DNA from: Bacteroidota bacterium | Lineage (GTDB): Bacteria > Bacteroidota > Ignavibacteria > Kapaibacteriales > Kapaibacteriaceae | Reading direction: 5' to 3' | Length of the DNA stretch: 64,000 bases | Assembly: GCA_018266735.1 (NCBI GenBank) | Contig: JAFDZT010000007.1 | Span: 124,001-188,000, forward strand | In this document: positions 9,336-17,726 of the stretch, in pieces | How the letters are laid out: each line of letters opens with the position of its first letter | Numbering within the stretch: position 1 is the stretch's first letter | Program-made: the position numbers and the translations under genes | Notes under the pieces: model-generated | Databases searched by the model: none | The model's input: only the letters and a program-made list of their open reading frames with translations | What the model was told of the DNA's origin: nothing

Positions 9336-10067
9336 ATGTCGTCGAATTCGTTCACGATGCAACAGTTCACCGTCGTGCAGGATCGTTGCGCCATGAAGGT
9401 GACGCAGGATGCCTGCATCCTTGGTGCTCGCGCTCCGTTGGAGCGTGCGTCATCGATCCTCGACATTGGCACGGGAACCGGCCTTCTTGCTCTGATGGCT
9501 GCGCAACGAGCGCCACAGGCGCACGTGACGGCCATCGAGCCCAATGCACAATCGGCAGCGCAGGCGCAAGAGAACGTCGATCGCTCTCCGTTCGCCCGCG
9601 CCATCACCGTGCACCGCACATCGTTGCAGTCATTCGCCGCACACTACACACAGCGCTTCGATCACATCATCTGCAATCCTCCCTTTCATCAAGATGGTTC
9701 GCGCTCTGCGGATGAAGGGAAAAGGGCGGCATGGCATGCAGTGGACCTCACGTTCGATGAGCTTGCCACGCATAGCGCTGCTCTCCTTGCCGATGAGGGC
9801 CTTGCCACCTTTCTCTGTCCTCTCAACGAATTCAACACGATGCGGGCGGCATGTGAACGGTGTGGGTTGACTTTGCGCGAAGAGATCTATGTGCGCGACC
9901 GTGTGGAGCGGCCCATCCGTCGCGTGATCTCGGTGTGGTCACGTCAGCCCGGCGTCGTGACCACAGAGGAATTCATCGTACGTAGCGCGCCGATGACGTA
10001 TTCGGCGACCATGCTTGATGCGATAAAGAACTTTTACTTGCTATCTTCTCGGGGACCAAACGAATAA
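9336..10067 (+). CDS. trmN6: tRNA1(Val) A37 N6-methyltransferase-like protein
   Basis: Class I SAM-dependent methyltransferase of 243 residues, TrmN6/YfiC type. Motif I is DIGTGTGLLALMAAQ with an acidic residue at the end of strand 2 (AIEPNA). Motif IV is NPPF (CNPPFHQDGSRSADEGKRAAWH), typical of base N6-adenine methyltransferases. An N-terminal FTVVQDRCAMKVTQDACILGA box is also characteristic. Family members methylate A37 of tRNA-Val; the exact tRNA here is not proven. It sits 12 bases after the protease gene with an AAGGG ribosome site, and is followed 9 bases later by the MoxR gene. Confidence 0.85.
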   Translation: MSSNSFTMQQFTVVQDRCAMKVTQDACILGARAPLERASSILDIGTGTGLLALMAAQRAPQAHVTAIEPNAQSAAQAQENVDRSPFARAITVHRTSLQSFAAHYTQRFDHIICNPPFHQDGSRSADEGKRAAWHAVDLTFDELATHSAALLADEGLATFLCPLNEFNTMRAACERCGLTLREEIYVRDRVERPIRRVISVWSRQPGVVTTEEFIVRSAPMTYSATMLDAIKNFYLLSSRGPNE

Positions 10068-10076
10068 GGAGAGCAC

Positions 10077-11393
10077 ATGGCAGAAGATCGGGACGTGATC
10101 AATTCCATTGAAGAGATCGCCAAGGAATTGAAGGATGCAGCGGCCTTTATCGGATCGCGGGTGATCAATCGGGACGAAGTGATCGAACAGGCGTTCTGTG
10201 CGCTTCTCACGGCAGAGCATCTGCTCTTGCAAAGTCGAACCGGCGTCGGCAAGTCGCTCCTTGCGGAGCAGATCTTCAACATGTTCGACGGCGCGCGGCT
10301 GTTCCGTGTTCAGTCATCCAAAGAACAACAACCGGACACCTACTTCGGCGGTCTGGACCTCGAGCAGCTCAAGGCCGGACGCATCGTGCACAACACCGAA
10401 GGATCGCTGGTTGAAGCGCAGTTCGGATTCATCGACGAGATCTTCGATGCGAACGACTTCACCCTTCGCGCCCTGCTCGGTCTTCTCAACGAACGTCGAC
10501 TGATCCGAGGTGTGCAGAATGAGCCCTCATCGCTGCATTCCGTGATCGCTGCCACGAACTATCTGCGGGTGTCGGAGGTGACAGAGGCCCTTCTGGACCG
10601 GTTCCTGTACAAGGCCATGATCCTTCCCGACAAAGATCCCTTCATCCAGTACAAGATCTCGCAACGCTACCTTGTGCACGGCGGAAAGCCGGCGGCAGCG
10701 CCAAAGAAGATCCCGTTCAAGCGCCTGAAGCACATGAACGACATCATCACCGGACATGCCGACGACTTCTCCATCGGGATCACGGCCGAGATGCTGTACT
10801 TCACGAACGTGGTGATCCGGCATTACGAGTTCCTGCGGAACCGCTCCCTTCACGAAAAGGGCAAGAACGTTGCTGGCAGTGACTTCTACATTTCTCCGCG
10901 TACACAGGCCAAGTCGCTCGATCTCCTTCGCGCGCTGGCATTGCTCAAGGGTCGAAGCAATGTGGTCCACGACGACGTGAGCAAACTCTACTTCATCTTC
11001 ACCACGGTGGGGTTGCCGGAAGAGATGACGATGTTCAAGAAGGCCTATACCACAGTGCTCAACTCATTGACGGCATCGCGCGGCTTCGATCAGGTGACGA
11101 TCTTGCTCGACTTCACGGAGTTGCTCGAAGACATCAAGGCCGATCCATCCAAGATGAACACTCCCCTGTCGCAATTCTCGGGGACGGCCGTACGACGATC
11201 GTTCTTCGAATGGGTGAAGGAGAAGTTCGGTTCCGAACAACCAGCCGATGCGAACAAGAAAACGCTTGAACAATTCCTCACAGACTTCATTCCAGTCTGC
11301 GACGAGGTCCGCGAATTGAAATCAAGCGTCGAGAAGACCTTTGCTCAGACCATGATCGTCGTCGAACGAGAGCTCAACAAGGTCCGTTCCTAA
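10077..11393 (+). CDS. MoxR/RavA-type AAA+ ATPase
   Basis: The 438-residue AAA+ protein has Walker A RTGVGKS (54-60) and Walker B FGFIDE (116-121). It carries the MoxR signature, in which the helix after Walker B reads DANDFTLRALLGLLNERR, and sensor 1 is IAATN. The C-terminal third is helical. RavA-type ATPases work with a VWA-domain partner as chaperones for assembly or metal-cofactor insertion. The next gene encodes such a partner one base after this stop, so the two probably form a functional pair. An AAGGAG ribosome site lies before the ATG. The client complex is unknown. Confidence 0.88.
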   Translation: MAEDRDVINSIEEIAKELKDAAAFIGSRVINRDEVIEQAFCALLTAEHLLLQSRTGVGKSLLAEQIFNMFDGARLFRVQSSKEQQPDTYFGGLDLEQLKAGRIVHNTEGSLVEAQFGFIDEIFDANDFTLRALLGLLNERRLIRGVQNEPSSLHSVIAATNYLRVSEVTEALLDRFLYKAMILPDKDPFIQYKISQRYLVHGGKPAAAPKKIPFKRLKHMNDIITGHADDFSIGITAEMLYFTNVVIRHYEFLRNRSLHEKGKNVAGSDFYISPRTQAKSLDLLRALALLKGRSNVVHDDVSKLYFIFTTVGLPEEMTMFKKAYTTVLNSLTASRGFDQVTILLDFTELLEDIKADPSKMNTPLSQFSGTAVRRSFFEWVKEKFGSEQPADANKKTLEQFLTDFIPVCDEVRELKSSVEKTFAQTMIVVERELNKVRS

Positions 11394-11394
11394 C

Positions 11395-12954
11395 ATGACG
11401 CGCTCGATCATCGAGACGTCCGACTTCTTCTCTCGCATGGAGGAGTTCGGATTCTTCGACAAGGTAGAGGAACACCTGCCGGATGAGTTCACGTTGGTCT
11501 ACGAGATCGCACGTATCATCGAAGATCTGCGTCAACCGCTGGCACGTTCTCTTGCTCCTATCCTTGAATTGAACACGGCATCCGAGACCGATACCGATCT
11601 CGAACAGATCCTCATCCCCATCGTACCGGAGGCAAAGGAGTATGAGGCCGATCTCATTCGATCGGTCACAGAGGTCTCGCAGATCTATCCGCACCAGTTC
11701 CTCCTTCCCGAGAATGTCTTTCTGCAACGGCTGGCAGAGCGCTCGCTGTGGCTACCGCGACCTCGAACGCCGCGCAACTTCCGCTATCAAACGGAGTCGG
11801 ACCGGTTTGCTCCGGACGACCGCAAGCAGAAGGTCTACATCCTCTTCGACACGTCGAGCTCGATGCGACAGCACTATCGCATCCACCTTGCCAAGTCGAT
11901 CGCCTATCTCTTTTTGAAACAGAATCAAAAGGAGTTGGGAACGATCTTCTTCCGCACGTTCGACATTGCAGTGGGAGATCTACGCATGGCGCGAGACATC
12001 CCTTCGTTCGAGCAGTTGATCAGCGATGTGATGCATATCAATGCCATCGGCAACGGCACGGTCCTGCAGAAGGCCCTGAGCACTGCTGTCGACGACATTC
12101 TTCACGAGAGTCAGCTCAGTCAGGCCCAGATCCTGGTGATCACCGACGGTGTGGCACACATCGACGTGGAGCAATTGCAAGAACGGATGGGCGAGAACAT
12201 CACGGTGAACACCGTCAAGATCGGTCATGCTCGCATGCACGTGGATGCAAAGGTGATCGAGGATCAGATCTATCACTCGTCCAGCGAAGATGCCGTGCGT
12301 CTGCGCGAACTCCTGAAACAGAAACGCGAGCTTGAGCTTTCAGCGTCGACGGCCTCGGGGCACTTGCGACAGGAAGGCCTCAAAGGACAGATGGCCTTGT
12401 TGCAACGACAGATCGATCACCTGAACGAGAAGATCGGCGCATTTGTGTCGGAGCACTACGGCACGGAGATCCAGAAGCTCAGTACGGTGTATGTGAACAT
12501 CGACGACATTCCGGCCGAACAAATGTTCTCATTGCCGGAAGAAAAGGTCGGCGAGCTGGAGGCATTGGCAGAGGCCCTTCTTGAAGCACTGCGCGAAGAG
12601 CATCAGGTTGAGGATATCAAGCGTGCGGCCATTCTCTACGATCACTTGTATCTGCTGATGCAGTACAACAAGATCGATGCGCCACGATTGGAGAAAGCCG
12701 CGCAAGAGCTCGAGAACATGCTCGATCAGATCTTGAACAAACCAAGTACGTCGGCCGACGACGTGTCCATCAGCGACATGGAACGCATTCAACTTCGCAT
12801 GATGTTGGGATCCACTTCGATGTCGGAGAAGTTCTCGATCGGCCGTATCGTGCGCATGCTATGGATGCGCGTTGTGCGGTGGTGGAGACAGCGCCGACAG
12901 TTCAAGGCGTTCAAAGCCCTCACGGGCAAGGTGGTACGGCGGCGCGGCAGTTGA
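11395..12954 (+). CDS. VWA-domain partner of the MoxR ATPase (ViaA/CoxE-like)
   Basis: 519 residues. The N-terminal ~140 residues are helical. A von Willebrand A domain follows with an intact MIDAS start DTSSS (Asp152, Ser154, Ser156), a distal threonine region (NAIGNGTVLQKAL) and VITDG later in the fold. After residue ~290 come a coiled-coil-like region and long amphipathic helices. The C-terminus is strongly basic (RVVRWWRQRRQFKAFKAL). No signal peptide or membrane segment is seen. It abuts the MoxR gene, the usual MoxR-VWA operon pairing. Its stop TGA is directly followed by the stop of the convergent ugd. Confidence 0.85.
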   Translation: MTRSIIETSDFFSRMEEFGFFDKVEEHLPDEFTLVYEIARIIEDLRQPLARSLAPILELNTASETDTDLEQILIPIVPEAKEYEADLIRSVTEVSQIYPHQFLLPENVFLQRLAERSLWLPRPRTPRNFRYQTESDRFAPDDRKQKVYILFDTSSSMRQHYRIHLAKSIAYLFLKQNQKELGTIFFRTFDIAVGDLRMARDIPSFEQLISDVMHINAIGNGTVLQKALSTAVDDILHESQLSQAQILVITDGVAHIDVEQLQERMGENITVNTVKIGHARMHVDAKVIEDQIYHSSSEDAVRLRELLKQKRELELSASTASGHLRQEGLKGQMALLQRQIDHLNEKIGAFVSEHYGTEIQKLSTVYVNIDDIPAEQMFSLPEEKVGELEALAEALLEALREEHQVEDIKRAAILYDHLYLLMQYNKIDAPRLEKAAQELENMLDQILNKPSTSADDVSISDMERIQLRMMLGSTSMSEKFSIGRIVRMLWMRVVRWWRQRRQFKAFKALTGKVVRRRGS

Positions 12955-14313
12955 TCACACGTCGGGATCCGACGTGTCGGGCACGGCGCTTCCGCGACCG
13001 ATGCTATGGTACTCGATACCCTCGGCCAACATGTCGTCAACATCGAAGATGTTCCGTCCATCGAAGACCAGTGGTCGCACCAGCAACCCCTTCAACTTTG
13101 TCCAATCGGGTTTCCGAAACTCGTTCCACTCTGTGGCGATGATCAAGGCATCGGCCCCATCGCAGGCGTCGTAGGGCGATGTGGCATACGAGATCCTGTC
13201 GGCATACACCCGTTTCGTCGTCTCGCGAGCTTCCGGATCGTAGGCCTTGACGGTGGCACCCTGTGCGAGCACGGCATCGATAATGGCAAAGGCCGGAGCA
13301 TCGCGCACATCGTCGGTGTTCGGCTTGAAAGCAAGTCCCCACAGGGCAAGGACGCGTCCTTCAAGAATGCCATCGAACCGAAGTCGAAGACGCTCGACGA
13401 ATCGATCGACCTGTTGCTTGTTGACGCGTCCGACCGCCTCAAGGATCTCCAACGGCGTCCCCGCCTGACGTGCTGCGTACACGATGGCCTTCACGTCCTT
13501 TGGAAAACAACTGCCTCCATAGCCGATACCGGCGAACAGGAATCGCTTGCCGATCCGATCGTCGGCACCGATGCCGATACGGATCTTCTCCACGTCGGCA
13601 CCAACAGCTTCGCAATAGGCCGAGAGATCGTTCATGAAGGAGATCTTCGTGGCGAGGAAGGAATTGGCGGCATACTTCGTCACCTCGGCGCTCTTCTCGT
13701 CGAAGACATAGATCGGATTGCCTGAGCGAACGAATGGCTCATACAGATCGCGCATGATCTCTTCGGCGTAAGGACTCGATGTACCAACGACCACGCGATC
13801 GGGCTTCATGAAATCTTCAACGGCGAATCCTTCGCGGAGGAATTCCGGATTGCTCACCACATGATGGTCGCGTGTCGGGGCCACTTCGCGCAGAATGTTG
13901 CGCACAAGCTCACACGTTCCAACCGGCACCGTGCTCTTGTTGATGATGATCCGCGGCTCCGTGATATCCAGCGTGTTCAAGAGCTCGCCGATCGTGCGTG
14001 CGGCAGCAAGGACGTATTGAAGATCGGCCGATCCGTCCTCGCCTGGTGGCGTTGGCAAACACAGCATCAACAGCGTGCAGGAGCGCACAGCCTCTGCAAG
14101 GTCAAGCGAAAAGCGCAGGCGTTGCTCGCGCACGTTCCGCTCGAGGTAGTGCTGCAAGCCGGGCTCATAGATGGGAAGAATGCCTTGTCGAAGCATGTCG
14201 ATCTTCTTGGGGTCGATATCGATGCAGTGCACCGTATTTCCCGTTTCTGCCAGACAGGTTCCCGTAACGAGTCCAACGTAGCCCGTGCCGATAACGCCAA
14301 TGGAATAGGACAT
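12955..14313 (-). CDS. ugd: UDP-glucose 6-dehydrogenase
   Basis: Oxidises UDP-glucose to UDP-glucuronate for surface polysaccharide synthesis. The start at MSYSIGVIGTGYVG places the Rossmann NAD motif GTGYVG at the N-terminus and gives 452 residues, normal for the family. An upstream ATG 13 codons earlier would run into the preceding small gene. The catalytic Cys lies in GIGYGGSCFPKD, and the substrate-loop Lys-Ser stretch (IINKSTVPVGT) is present. It is the last gene of the six-gene leftward run that begins with the long TPR gene, and it converges on the VWA gene with abutting stops. Confidence 0.95.
   Translation of the reverse strand: MSYSIGVIGTGYVGLVTGTCLAETGNTVHCIDIDPKKIDMLRQGILPIYEPGLQHYLERNVREQRLRFSLDLAEAVRSCTLLMLCLPTPPGEDGSADLQYVLAAARTIGELLNTLDITEPRIIINKSTVPVGTCELVRNILREVAPTRDHHVVSNPEFLREGFAVEDFMKPDRVVVGTSSPYAEEIMRDLYEPFVRSGNPIYVFDEKSAEVTKYAANSFLATKISFMNDLSAYCEAVGADVEKIRIGIGADDRIGKRFLFAGIGYGGSCFPKDVKAIVYAARQAGTPLEILEAVGRVNKQQVDRFVERLRLRFDGILEGRVLALWGLAFKPNTDDVRDAPAFAIIDAVLAQGATVKAYDPEARETTKRVYADRISYATSPYDACDGADALIIATEWNEFRKPDWTKLKGLLVRPLVFDGRNIFDVDDMLAEGIEYHSIGRGSAVPDTSDPDV
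12957..12977. terminator. Hairpin at convergent VWA/ugd stops
   Basis: Arms ACACGTCGG and CCGACGTGT are perfect 9-base complements with a 3-base loop. They lie in the last codons of ugd and 3 bases beyond the VWA stop. No T-run is present on either strand. The position is similar to the hairpins at the two other convergent junctions at 3.2 and 24.6 kb. Confidence 0.4.
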
Positions 14314-14320
14314 GAGATGT

Positions 14321-14458
14321 TCAGGTATGAATGATGACGTAGCGAATGGCAAAGATCAGCAAGATCAGGATGGAGACCAAGATCGCGAGTTTCACGAGCT
14401 TCTTGAACAGGGAGAAGAACAAGAGCACAACGAGGACGACGAGTGCGATCTCAACCAT
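14321..14458 (-). CDS. 45-residue membrane protein
   Basis: A short frame (MVEIALVVLVVLLFF..., ending YVIIHT) that is almost entirely hydrophobic. It has two predicted helices (about 3-16 and 22-41) separated by a Lys-rich turn (LFKKLVKL). It overlaps the end of the TonB-C gene by 8 bases and stops 7 bases before ugd, matching the tight packing of the operon. A longer in-frame reading exists upstream, but its extra residues are polar and lie inside the TonB-C gene. No family recognised. The hydrophobic content and position support it; expression is not proven. Confidence 0.5.
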   Translation of the reverse strand: MVEIALVVLVVLLFFSLFKKLVKLAILVSILILLIFAIRYVIIHT

Positions 14459-15215
14459 TTCGAAACACGAATTTGATCGTGCCCACCATTTGAACATCCG
14501 TTGTGAGTTTATTGAAACGCCATTGCCAGAGTGCATTCATGGCAGCCTGCTCCACAGCGGGATTACCGCTTTTCGTCAATGGAATGATCTTGCTGATCGT
14601 CCCGTCGGGCATCACAGTGAAACGAAGTCGTACTTCCGTGTTCAACGTTCCGGGAGGGAACTTCGGTTGTTTCTTTGCAACGGCAATGCGATTACCTCCG
14701 CCGCCCCAGTCGATGTCGCCATCACCAAGGCCCTTCCCCTTCCCAGAACCTGCCCACCCGAGTCCGGTACCATCGTCCTTGCCGTTCAGTCCGCCAATGG
14801 TCATCTCGGCGGCCTCCTCATTCTTCGTGTCCTTGCCCCGCTGCCCTACATCCTTCACCGGTTTCAGATTCGCCGATTGCGATGGGTCAGCAACAGGTTT
14901 GTTGGTCGTGGACGATGCGGACGGACGTGAGGCATCCTGGAACGGATCGGGCGACACCTTCCCCTTTTGTGCGGCTCCTTCGGCCGAGGCGTTGCCGTGG
15001 CGACGTCCGGTTCCATCGCCTTCACCAAGCACCAGCAACGTGATCGGAACATACTCCTTTTCACGGTAGGGCTTCACGGGATCGAGGCGTGTGCACATGG
15101 AGGCGAGGAAGATCGTCGACACGACGAGCACCGCTGCAACGAAGCCCTTCACCGCATTGGGATTCCACGTGAACCGGAGTTGCACATTGGGTGTATCGTC
15201 GTACCGACTGCTCAT
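14451..15215 (-). CDS. TonB C-terminal domain protein (AgmX/PglI-type energy transducer)
   Basis: 254 residues. A cytoplasmic N-terminus is followed by one membrane helix (about 24-41). A low-complexity Gly/Lys/Asp-rich periplasmic linker follows (GKGKGLGDGDIDWGGGG). The C-terminal TonB-like fold carries LRFTVMPDGTISKIIPL and AVEQAAMNALWQWRF, the typical RVxxDGxV ... ALxxWRF pattern. Such proteins connect the inner membrane to outer-membrane partners. It lies 7 bases after the SPOR gene, in an operon that also encodes an outer-membrane barrel-type protein. No ExbB/ExbD genes are in the window. Confidence 0.8.
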   Translation of the reverse strand: MSSRYDDTPNVQLRFTWNPNAVKGFVAAVLVVSTIFLASMCTRLDPVKPYREKEYVPITLLVLGEGDGTGRRHGNASAEGAAQKGKVSPDPFQDASRPSASSTTNKPVADPSQSANLKPVKDVGQRGKDTKNEEAAEMTIGGLNGKDDGTGLGWAGSGKGKGLGDGDIDWGGGGNRIAVAKKQPKFPPGTLNTEVRLRFTVMPDGTISKIIPLTKSGNPAVEQAAMNALWQWRFNKLTTDVQMVGTIKFVFRNG

Positions 15216-15222
15216 ACCGCCG

Positions 15223-16131
15223 TCATCGGATGCGGGCGACCCACGGCTGCGTGAAGCCCATGTTCATGGCCGCTGCCTCTGCGTCTTCCCTGCGTTCGTA
15301 TTGTCCAAAGCGTACTCGATACCATGGCTGCCCTTTGATCTGCTGTTCCGTGATGTAGCCGTCATTCACCTTCTTGTCCCGCAACGACTGAAGCCACTCT
15401 TCAGCATCGTCCTTCGAAGGGCTCGAGAAGACCTGCACCACGAACAATGGCTTGGCCTTCGTGGCAGGTGGTGTCGACGTGGCGATCTGCGGAGCCTTTT
15501 GCGATGGGGTCTCCTTCTTCACCACCGGCGGCGCTTCCTTTTTCACAACCGGTGGCGGCTCGCTCTTCACGACCGGACGCTCGGGGCGTTCCGGACGTGG
15601 TGCGGGCGGCTGCTCGGTCTGCTTTGTCTCTTCGCGAACCACCAATGGCGTGTCCACCACGGCCACCTGCTGGGTATCAACGGCAGGAGCGGGTTCTTGT
15701 TGTGCAACGGCAGGTTCTTCTTCGGGAGCATACAACAGTTCTTCTTCGGGATCCGGCTTTGTGGCGTACCAGACGATCGATCCGCCGATGGCCACGATGA
15801 GAAGTGTTGCGGCGATCACCGATGTCCAGAACATGGCGCCGCGACGTTTCTTTGGTTCGGAAGGTGGCAAGGGCGGCACGGCAGCTGCGCGCGGCAGTTC
15901 TACACGACGCACGGAGGGTTCGTTCACAACGGGCGCGGAGTTCGGAACGGTCGGTTCCGACGTCACCGGTTCCGGTGTCGTTGGCTCGGATGCTGCAGTC
16001 CCCTGCGCAACGGGCTCGATAGGCGCAGGCTCGGTCGCCGCAGGTTCGTTGGGCGTTGGCGGCGTTCCGGCGAACGAGTCGTCGTCCGACCCAAATCCTC
16101 CATCGCCCCAAGATGTGTCGTGTGTGCTCAT
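15223..16131 (-). CDS. Membrane-anchored SPOR-domain protein
   Basis: 302 residues. The first ~90 residues are a Pro/Glu/Thr-rich disordered cytoplasmic tail. A basic stretch (KKRRG) precedes a membrane helix (about 99-122). A Pro/Lys/Glu-rich periplasmic linker follows, and a C-terminal SPOR domain (about 225-302) contains FVVQVFSSPSKDDAEEWL and WYRVRFGQYERREDAEAA. SPOR domains bind denuded glycan strands of peptidoglycan, often at division sites. The gene is packed between the outer-membrane protein gene and the TonB-C gene, suggesting an envelope-spanning role. The N-terminal tail has no known fold. Confidence 0.85.
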   Translation of the reverse strand: MSTHDTSWGDGGFGSDDDSFAGTPPTPNEPAATEPAPIEPVAQGTAASEPTTPEPVTSEPTVPNSAPVVNEPSVRRVELPRAAAVPPLPPSEPKKRRGAMFWTSVIAATLLIVAIGGSIVWYATKPDPEEELLYAPEEEPAVAQQEPAPAVDTQQVAVVDTPLVVREETKQTEQPPAPRPERPERPVVKSEPPPVVKKEAPPVVKKETPSQKAPQIATSTPPATKAKPLFVVQVFSSPSKDDAEEWLQSLRDKKVNDGYITEQQIKGQPWYRVRFGQYERREDAEAAAMNMGFTQPWVARIR

Positions 16132-16133
16132 CG

Positions 16134-17726
16134 TTAGAACTTCCAGTTAATTCCACCACTCACAAAGATACCCCGTTCCTGATAGCCCTGCCACACGGTG
16201 ATCGCACTGCCGATCAGGTTCTGCGCACGCAACGTGATGCTCAGCGACGGAAGAAGCTGATACGAGGCATGGATGCGAAGGTCGACGTAGCCACCTAGGT
16301 TCACAGTATTGGCAAGGTCGGCCCAACGATCGCCCACGTAGTACAGACTGACGAGGGAGCGCAGATCGGTCGTCCACGAACGCTCATAGCCAACACTGGC
16401 ACGAACCGTTGGAATGTACGGTGCAGCCTTTGCGTCGGACACCGTGGCGCTGGTGATCTGCATGTCGGCAACAACGGCATCAGCACTCGTGACCAGCCAG
16501 TGCAGGTCAAGCGGAATGGACACCGTCGACACGGTCGCATACCACGCCGTGAAGGTCGCATTCGAGTCCGAGATCCAAAGACTCTGCCGCTCCGTGGAGC
16601 GCACACAGATCCCGGCCGAAACATTGAGTCGCATGGATGGATGGTAGAAGAGATGACCGCTGATGCGCACCACGTCGTAGGCCGCATCCATGATCACCGT
16701 ACTGCTCACATACGGATTGGTGTCGAAGAGCTCCGTGAACGAGTTCGCCCGCAGACCGCTGCGCACCGTTGCCTGAAGTGTGAGGTCGCCATTCAGCATG
16801 TAGTCGGCTTGCGCGAAGAGGAGCAGACCGAATCGACTGACATTGGAGGTCGACATGGCATTCTGCACACCACCACCGAGCGTGAGTCGCACATCGGGCG
16901 ACGCATATCGTCCGAACGCTTGCAACTCCATGAAGGGATAGGCCTGCTCGGCGAACGATCTGAACTTCAGATCCACCTTGCCACCCACATCCCATGCATT
17001 CCATCGGTTCTCGACGGCGGCACGCACATCGAGCGACGCGTCACTCACTGTACCCGCCGTGGTGCTGAGAGATGTAGAAATCCACGATGCACCGGCATCG
17101 TAGAGGAACCCTTCGTACTGTCCTTTCGTGTTCACACCAAGTCCAAGATCTGTGCGCGTGCGCGATGGCGCCGACGCCATTGCATACTGCTTGTAGGAAC
17201 TCCCTGCCACCTTTGCATCCACCTCTGTGGTACTTCCACCGAAGAAGATGAACTTCTCGGGTGCCACATAGGAACTCAATGCGTGAAGACCATACTTCAT
17301 GTATTCACCATTGGTCACCCATCCGTTCGATGCTTCGAGTGCACCATCGAGATCCACCCGATATCCTCCGGCAACAAAGGAATAACCGGCCTTCACATCG
17401 GGTGTGAGATAGACACCGATCTGTGCATCGAGATATCCGGGATACACGATGCTACGCCGATCGAGCTTGGGAAGGGGACGTGGCGGCAAGGCTGGGATCG
17501 GAAGTTTCTCGAACGTGTTAAGGCTGTCGAGAATGGCACCCTTGATCGATGCTGGCTTGGAGGGCACGTGCTTGGAGCTACCGGGAACGTCGACGGTCTC
17601 ACGTCCCGTGACGATCACTTCCGGAAGCTCGATGGGCTGATTCGGCTGTGTTGTCGGAGCAGGCTGTTGCGCAGCACCGATCACGGTGCACGTGATGAAG
17701 ACAAGGAGCAGGAAGTACGGTCTCAT
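16134..17726 (-). CDS. Putative outer-membrane beta-barrel protein (TonB-dependent-like)
   Basis: The start at MRPYFLLLVFITC gives a signal peptide (cleavage near IGAAQ) and about 530 residues. An AGGAGG ribosome site is well placed 7 bases before it. The reading frame continues 45 codons upstream, but that part lies inside the TPR gene. The mature start is Pro-rich with an IVTGRE segment. The rest alternates aromatic strands (YPGYLDAQIGVYLTPDVKAGYSFVAGG, LSLYYVGDRWADLANTVNLGGY) and ends in WKF, a typical terminal aromatic of barrel proteins. The body resembles the barrel half of TonB receptors but lacks a clear plug. The start overlaps the TPR stop (ATGA). Confidence 0.75.
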   Translation of the reverse strand: MRPYFLLLVFITCTVIGAAQQPAPTTQPNQPIELPEVIVTGRETVDVPGSSKHVPSKPASIKGAILDSLNTFEKLPIPALPPRPLPKLDRRSIVYPGYLDAQIGVYLTPDVKAGYSFVAGGYRVDLDGALEASNGWVTNGEYMKYGLHALSSYVAPEKFIFFGGSTTEVDAKVAGSSYKQYAMASAPSRTRTDLGLGVNTKGQYEGFLYDAGASWISTSLSTTAGTVSDASLDVRAAVENRWNAWDVGGKVDLKFRSFAEQAYPFMELQAFGRYASPDVRLTLGGGVQNAMSTSNVSRFGLLLFAQADYMLNGDLTLQATVRSGLRANSFTELFDTNPYVSSTVIMDAAYDVVRISGHLFYHPSMRLNVSAGICVRSTERQSLWISDSNATFTAWYATVSTVSIPLDLHWLVTSADAVVADMQITSATVSDAKAAPYIPTVRASVGYERSWTTDLRSLVSLYYVGDRWADLANTVNLGGYVDLRIHASYQLLPSLSITLRAQNLIGSAITVWQGYQERGIFVSGGINWKF